Source: Candidatus Coproplasma stercoravium
Lineage (GTDB): Bacteria > Bacillota > Clostridia > Christensenellales > Borkfalkiaceae
Direction: 5' to 3'
Length of the DNA: 62,236 nt
NCBI GenBank assembly: GCA_018713165.1
Contig: DVFR01000034.1
Span: 1-62,236, forward strand
Shown here: positions 60,599 to 62,236 of the stretch, one piece after another
Position numbering within the stretch: position 1 is the first letter of the stretch
How the letters are laid out: each line of letters starts with the position of its first letter
Program-made: the position numbers and the translations under genes
The notes under the pieces: generated by a model
Told to the model about the DNA's origin: nothing
What the model saw: only the letters and a program-made list of their open reading frames with translations
The model's database searches: none

Positions 60599-60730
60599 GA
60601 GGCAATACGGGATTCGAGGGGAGGCAAGCAAGCTAAGCTTGCGCTGGTCGGCGGAGTCTACCGACGACAAAACAGCGGACAGCCGCTGTTTTCCGTGCGC
60701 GTCCGCACAAGGCGCGAATCCCGTCGCCTC
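60599..60730. other. Structured ORF-less element with tRNA-derived ends
   Basis: The left end GAGGC-AAT-ACGGGATTCG (60599-60616) is an imperfect inverted copy of the right end CGAATCCCGTCGCCTC (60715-60730), which is the tRNA 3' arm. Between them are four hairpins in a row: GCAAGCT/AGCTTGC (60628-60642), GTCGG/CCGAC (60647-60665), AAAACAGCGG/CCGCTGTTTT (60669-60692) and GTGCG/CGCAC (60695-60708). There is no coding capacity. It could be a tiny mobile element or an RNA. Confidence 0.55.
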
Positions 60731-60744
60731 GACCAATAAAAACA
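60715..60744 (+). repeat. Direct repeat, right copy (tRNA-Pro 3' end)
   Basis: Exact copy of 60537-60566, offset 178 bases, including the CCA. No tRNA body precedes it, so it is not a functional tRNA gene. Confidence 0.85.
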
Positions 60745-60774
60745 AACGGGTGGCTTTTGCTACCCGTTTTTTTT
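60744..60774 (+). terminator. Terminator after the duplicated tRNA end
   Basis: AAACGGGTGGC-TTTT-GCTACCCGTTT then T-run; same hairpin as the tRNA-Gly terminator. Confidence 0.8.
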
Positions 60775-60856
60775 AAGGTTTTATGTATTGGCAGGGAACG
60801 GCTTTCAGGCCGCCCCTGCCTTTTATTTATACGGCAGAATTTTTCCGAATTAGCTT

Positions 60857-61738
60857 TCAGCTTTCGTCGGAATCCACCTCGAACAACGTTATAACCACGT
60901 AAAATTTCGCGGAGGAAAGCTTGTCGTAAGCGTCGAGTTTTATTTTCAACGTAGCGCCCGCCTGTGCCTGCATGAGCAGAAGTCCCGCGGAATTGCCGTT
61001 CTTTTCCGCCATAGTAATTTCAGATGCGGGAAGTTCGGAGCCGTCAAGTTCGAGAACCGCATTGCTGCCGCCGTAGCATCTGAGTTCGTAGTCGGTTTTG
61101 AACTGTACGAGATATAACCCGTTTTCGGCAAGTTCTATATCGGCGCCGTCGGCGGAAACAGACTTACAATCGTAGGGGAAAATCTGCGTTTCGCCGAACT
61201 GCACATAGGGTTCACCCTCTTCAAAATCGCCCTCGGCTGAGAAGATACATTTGCCGCATACAGGGCACTTGCAATCCTCACCCTTAGGGCCCGTGGCGCC
61301 TGTAGCACCTGTTGCGCCCTTGGGGCCCGTTGCACCTGTTGCGCCTGTGACACCCGCCGTACCCGTAACACCTGTTGCACCGGTTGCGCCTGTTGCACCT
61401 GTCGCGCCGGTCATTCCGGTTGCGCCTGTTGCTCCCGTCGCGCCGCGGGGAATTGCGAAATCGAAGATATGGTTGGTTTCGGTACCGCTGTCTGTTACGG
61501 CGGCAAATTCTTCGGGCTCGAGAGTCGTGGTCGAACCTGCGGCGAGAGTATCCGCAACGCCGGTGGCACCCGTAGCTCCCGTTGCTCCGTCCGCTCCGTC
61601 AGCACCGTCTGCGCCGTCGGTACCCGCAGGCCCGGTTGCGCCCGTTGCACCTGTTGCACCTGTTGCACCCGTGGGGCCTGTCACACCCGTGGCGCCGGTC
61701 ACTCCCGTAGGACCGGTGGGGCAGGTGCAATATGGGAA
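60857..61738 (-). CDS. Collagen-like repeat protein, 5' end missing
   Basis: A Gly-x-Thr triplet-repeat protein of the BclA-like surface/spore type. The readable frame begins [15 protein letters not shown] directly after an in-frame TAA and has no ATG; a GTG at 61702 is the first possible start but lacks a ribosome site. Repeats of [10 protein letters not shown] (about 7-60 and 95-150) flank a spacer ending [12 protein letters not shown]. Then come cysteines (CKCPVCGKC) and a C-terminal beta-rich domain ([21 protein letters not shown]) that probably trimerises. The true start was probably displaced by the recombinase-carrying element upstream. Confidence 0.8.
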   Translation of the reverse strand, partial: FPYCTCPTGPTGVTGATGVTGPTGATGATGATGATGPAGTDGADGADGADGATGATGATGVADTLAAGSTTTLEPEEFAAVTDSGTETNHIFDFAIPRGATGATGATGMTGATGATGATGATGVTGTAGVTGATGATGPKGATGATGATGPKGEDCKCPVCGKCIFSAEGDFEEGEPYVQFGETQIFPYDCKSVSADGADIELAENGLYLVQFKTDYELRCYGGSNAVLELDGSELPASEITMAEKNGNSAGLLLMQAQAGATLKIKLDAYDKLSSAKFYVVITLFEVDSDES

Positions 61739-62236
61739 TTATTTTGTAGTTTGTTCGCGGTATTCCACGAGAGTTTTGTTAGATATAAGTTTGTAGTAGA
61801 TATGAATGTGCCGCGGTTCGTCGCCGTCCGTCTTTTCTCCGACGGTGATAAACTCGATGAATTGCAGGCACATTTCGCGCGTCAGATGCTCGCATCTGCC
61901 GTAGCGTTTGAGTCGGGCTATATACTCCTCGGCATCCGCCTCTATGGTATCCGCCTCGGCAAGCCGCTTTTCAATTTCGGCAATGCGCTTTTGCGCGCTT
62001 TCCTTCTCCGCCTGATACTTCTGGCACAGATTAGCGCACACGCTTTCAGGGAGATTGCCCAGCACCTTCTCTTCAAAAGCCGATTGAATGAGCTTATCCA
62101 ACCCTGCAAGCCTGTCGTTGAGTGAGCGCAACTGCTTTTCATCTGAGAGCCTATTGCGCTCGCCGCACTTTGCACGTTCTTTAAAGAAATGCTCCTTTGC
62201 CCTTTCCTCGTCAATTTCCACCTTGCCGAGCATATC
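61739..62236 (-). CDS. Large serine recombinase, C-terminal part (partial, DUF4368-type)
   Basis: About 165 residues from the C-terminal half of a serine recombinase; the gene continues beyond the window edge, so the catalytic serine domain is not visible. A coiled-coil-rich Lys/Glu stretch (EKESAQKRIAEIEKRLAEAD) precedes the conserved MCLQFIEFITVGEKTDG and RHIHIYYKLI, typical of DUF4368 ends of Tn4451/TndX-like recombinases. Its TAA stop is immediately followed, in frame, by collagen-like codons, marking an element boundary. Confidence 0.82.
   Translation of the reverse strand, partial: DMLGKVEIDEERAKEHFFKERAKCGERNRLSDEKQLRSLNDRLAGLDKLIQSAFEEKVLGNLPESVCANLCQKYQAEKESAQKRIAEIEKRLAEADTIEADAEEYIARLKRYGRCEHLTREMCLQFIEFITVGEKTDGDEPRHIHIYYKLISNKTLVEYREQTTK

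Noticed and set aside
60715-60744. A second tRNA-Pro gene
   Set aside because: Only the 3' arm and CCA are present; no D-arm or anticodon arm precedes it.
60369-60745. Open frames antisense to tRNA-Pro(CGG) and its duplicated end, with GDGIRTHDLLVPNQA-like peptides
   Set aside because: These are the well-known spurious proteins read from the complement of tRNA genes.
61251-61720. Tandem short repeats that could suggest a CRISPR array
   Set aside because: They are the codons of Gly-x-Thr triplets in the collagen-like gene, with 9-base periodicity and no spacers.

Overview
The window reads as chromosome from a Gram-positive anaerobe of the Bacillota, most likely class Clostridia (inference). 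The grounds are a T-box leader on pheST, a large Alu-domain-containing SRP RNA, type A RNase P RNA, the pth-mfd-PrsA-like gene order, the Pta-AckA acetate pathway, a class I two-subunit fumarase and a YunB sporulation protein. The base composition is moderately GC-rich with AT-rich intergenic DNA. Consensus promoters (TTGACA-like, 17 bp spacer, TATAAT-like) are easy to see. No rRNA, CRISPR array or complete IS element is visible.

Layout. 0.1-9.2 kb: copper ATPase with a fused CopZ-like domain, yceD-rpmF, pta-ackA, tmcAL diverging from pta, rnpB and pyruvate kinase. 9.2-13.7 kb: two flavoprotein oxidoreductases, a ferritin-like protein and a methyltransferase. 13.8-24.0 kb: a DNA-repair block, made of a GNAT-uvrB-uvrA operon and a radical SAM plus TIGR03915-type operon either side of a two-component system; both repair operons carry near-identical LexA-like operators. 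24-29.5 kb: a DUF975 membrane protein, an Mrp ATPase, SRP RNA, a NatAB-like ABC exporter and undecaprenyl-diphosphatase. 29.5-40.3 kb: a structured repeat, a PrsA-like lipoprotein, mfd, pth, prs, tadA, an M14 peptidase, rlmH and a CPBP protease. 40.4-48.3 kb: fumarase split by a small inverted-repeat element, T-box-pheS-pheT, yunB, a flavin reductase, aroK and hup.

48.6-59.5 kb is a carbohydrate locus. A fused AraC regulator/GH39 glycosidase diverges from a seven-gene operon encoding an Rbs-like ABC importer, a GH3 enzyme with an Asp-x-His dyad, an esterase and beta-phosphoglucomutase. A plausible reading is import of an oligosaccharide or glycoside, trimming and deacylation in the cytosol, and release of a sugar or beta-sugar-1-phosphate that enters glycolysis as glucose 6-phosphate.

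59.7-62.2 kb is a plastic end region. It holds tRNA-Gly(CCC), tRNA-Pro(AGG) and tRNA-Pro(CGG). The last is followed by a 178-bp ORF-less insertion that duplicates the tRNA 3' end and contains a run of hairpins. Then comes a collagen-like gene whose 5' end abuts, in frame, the stop codon of a large serine recombinase that runs off the window. This looks like the junction of an integrated mobile element.

The strongest leads are the LexA-like control of the radical SAM repair pair, the AraC-GH39 fusion with its GH3/beta-PGM operon, the tRNA-end mini-element, the recombinase/collagen junction, the copA-copZ fusion with an internal ribosome-binding site, and consensus promoters that place transcription starts on start codons (aroK, CPBP protease).
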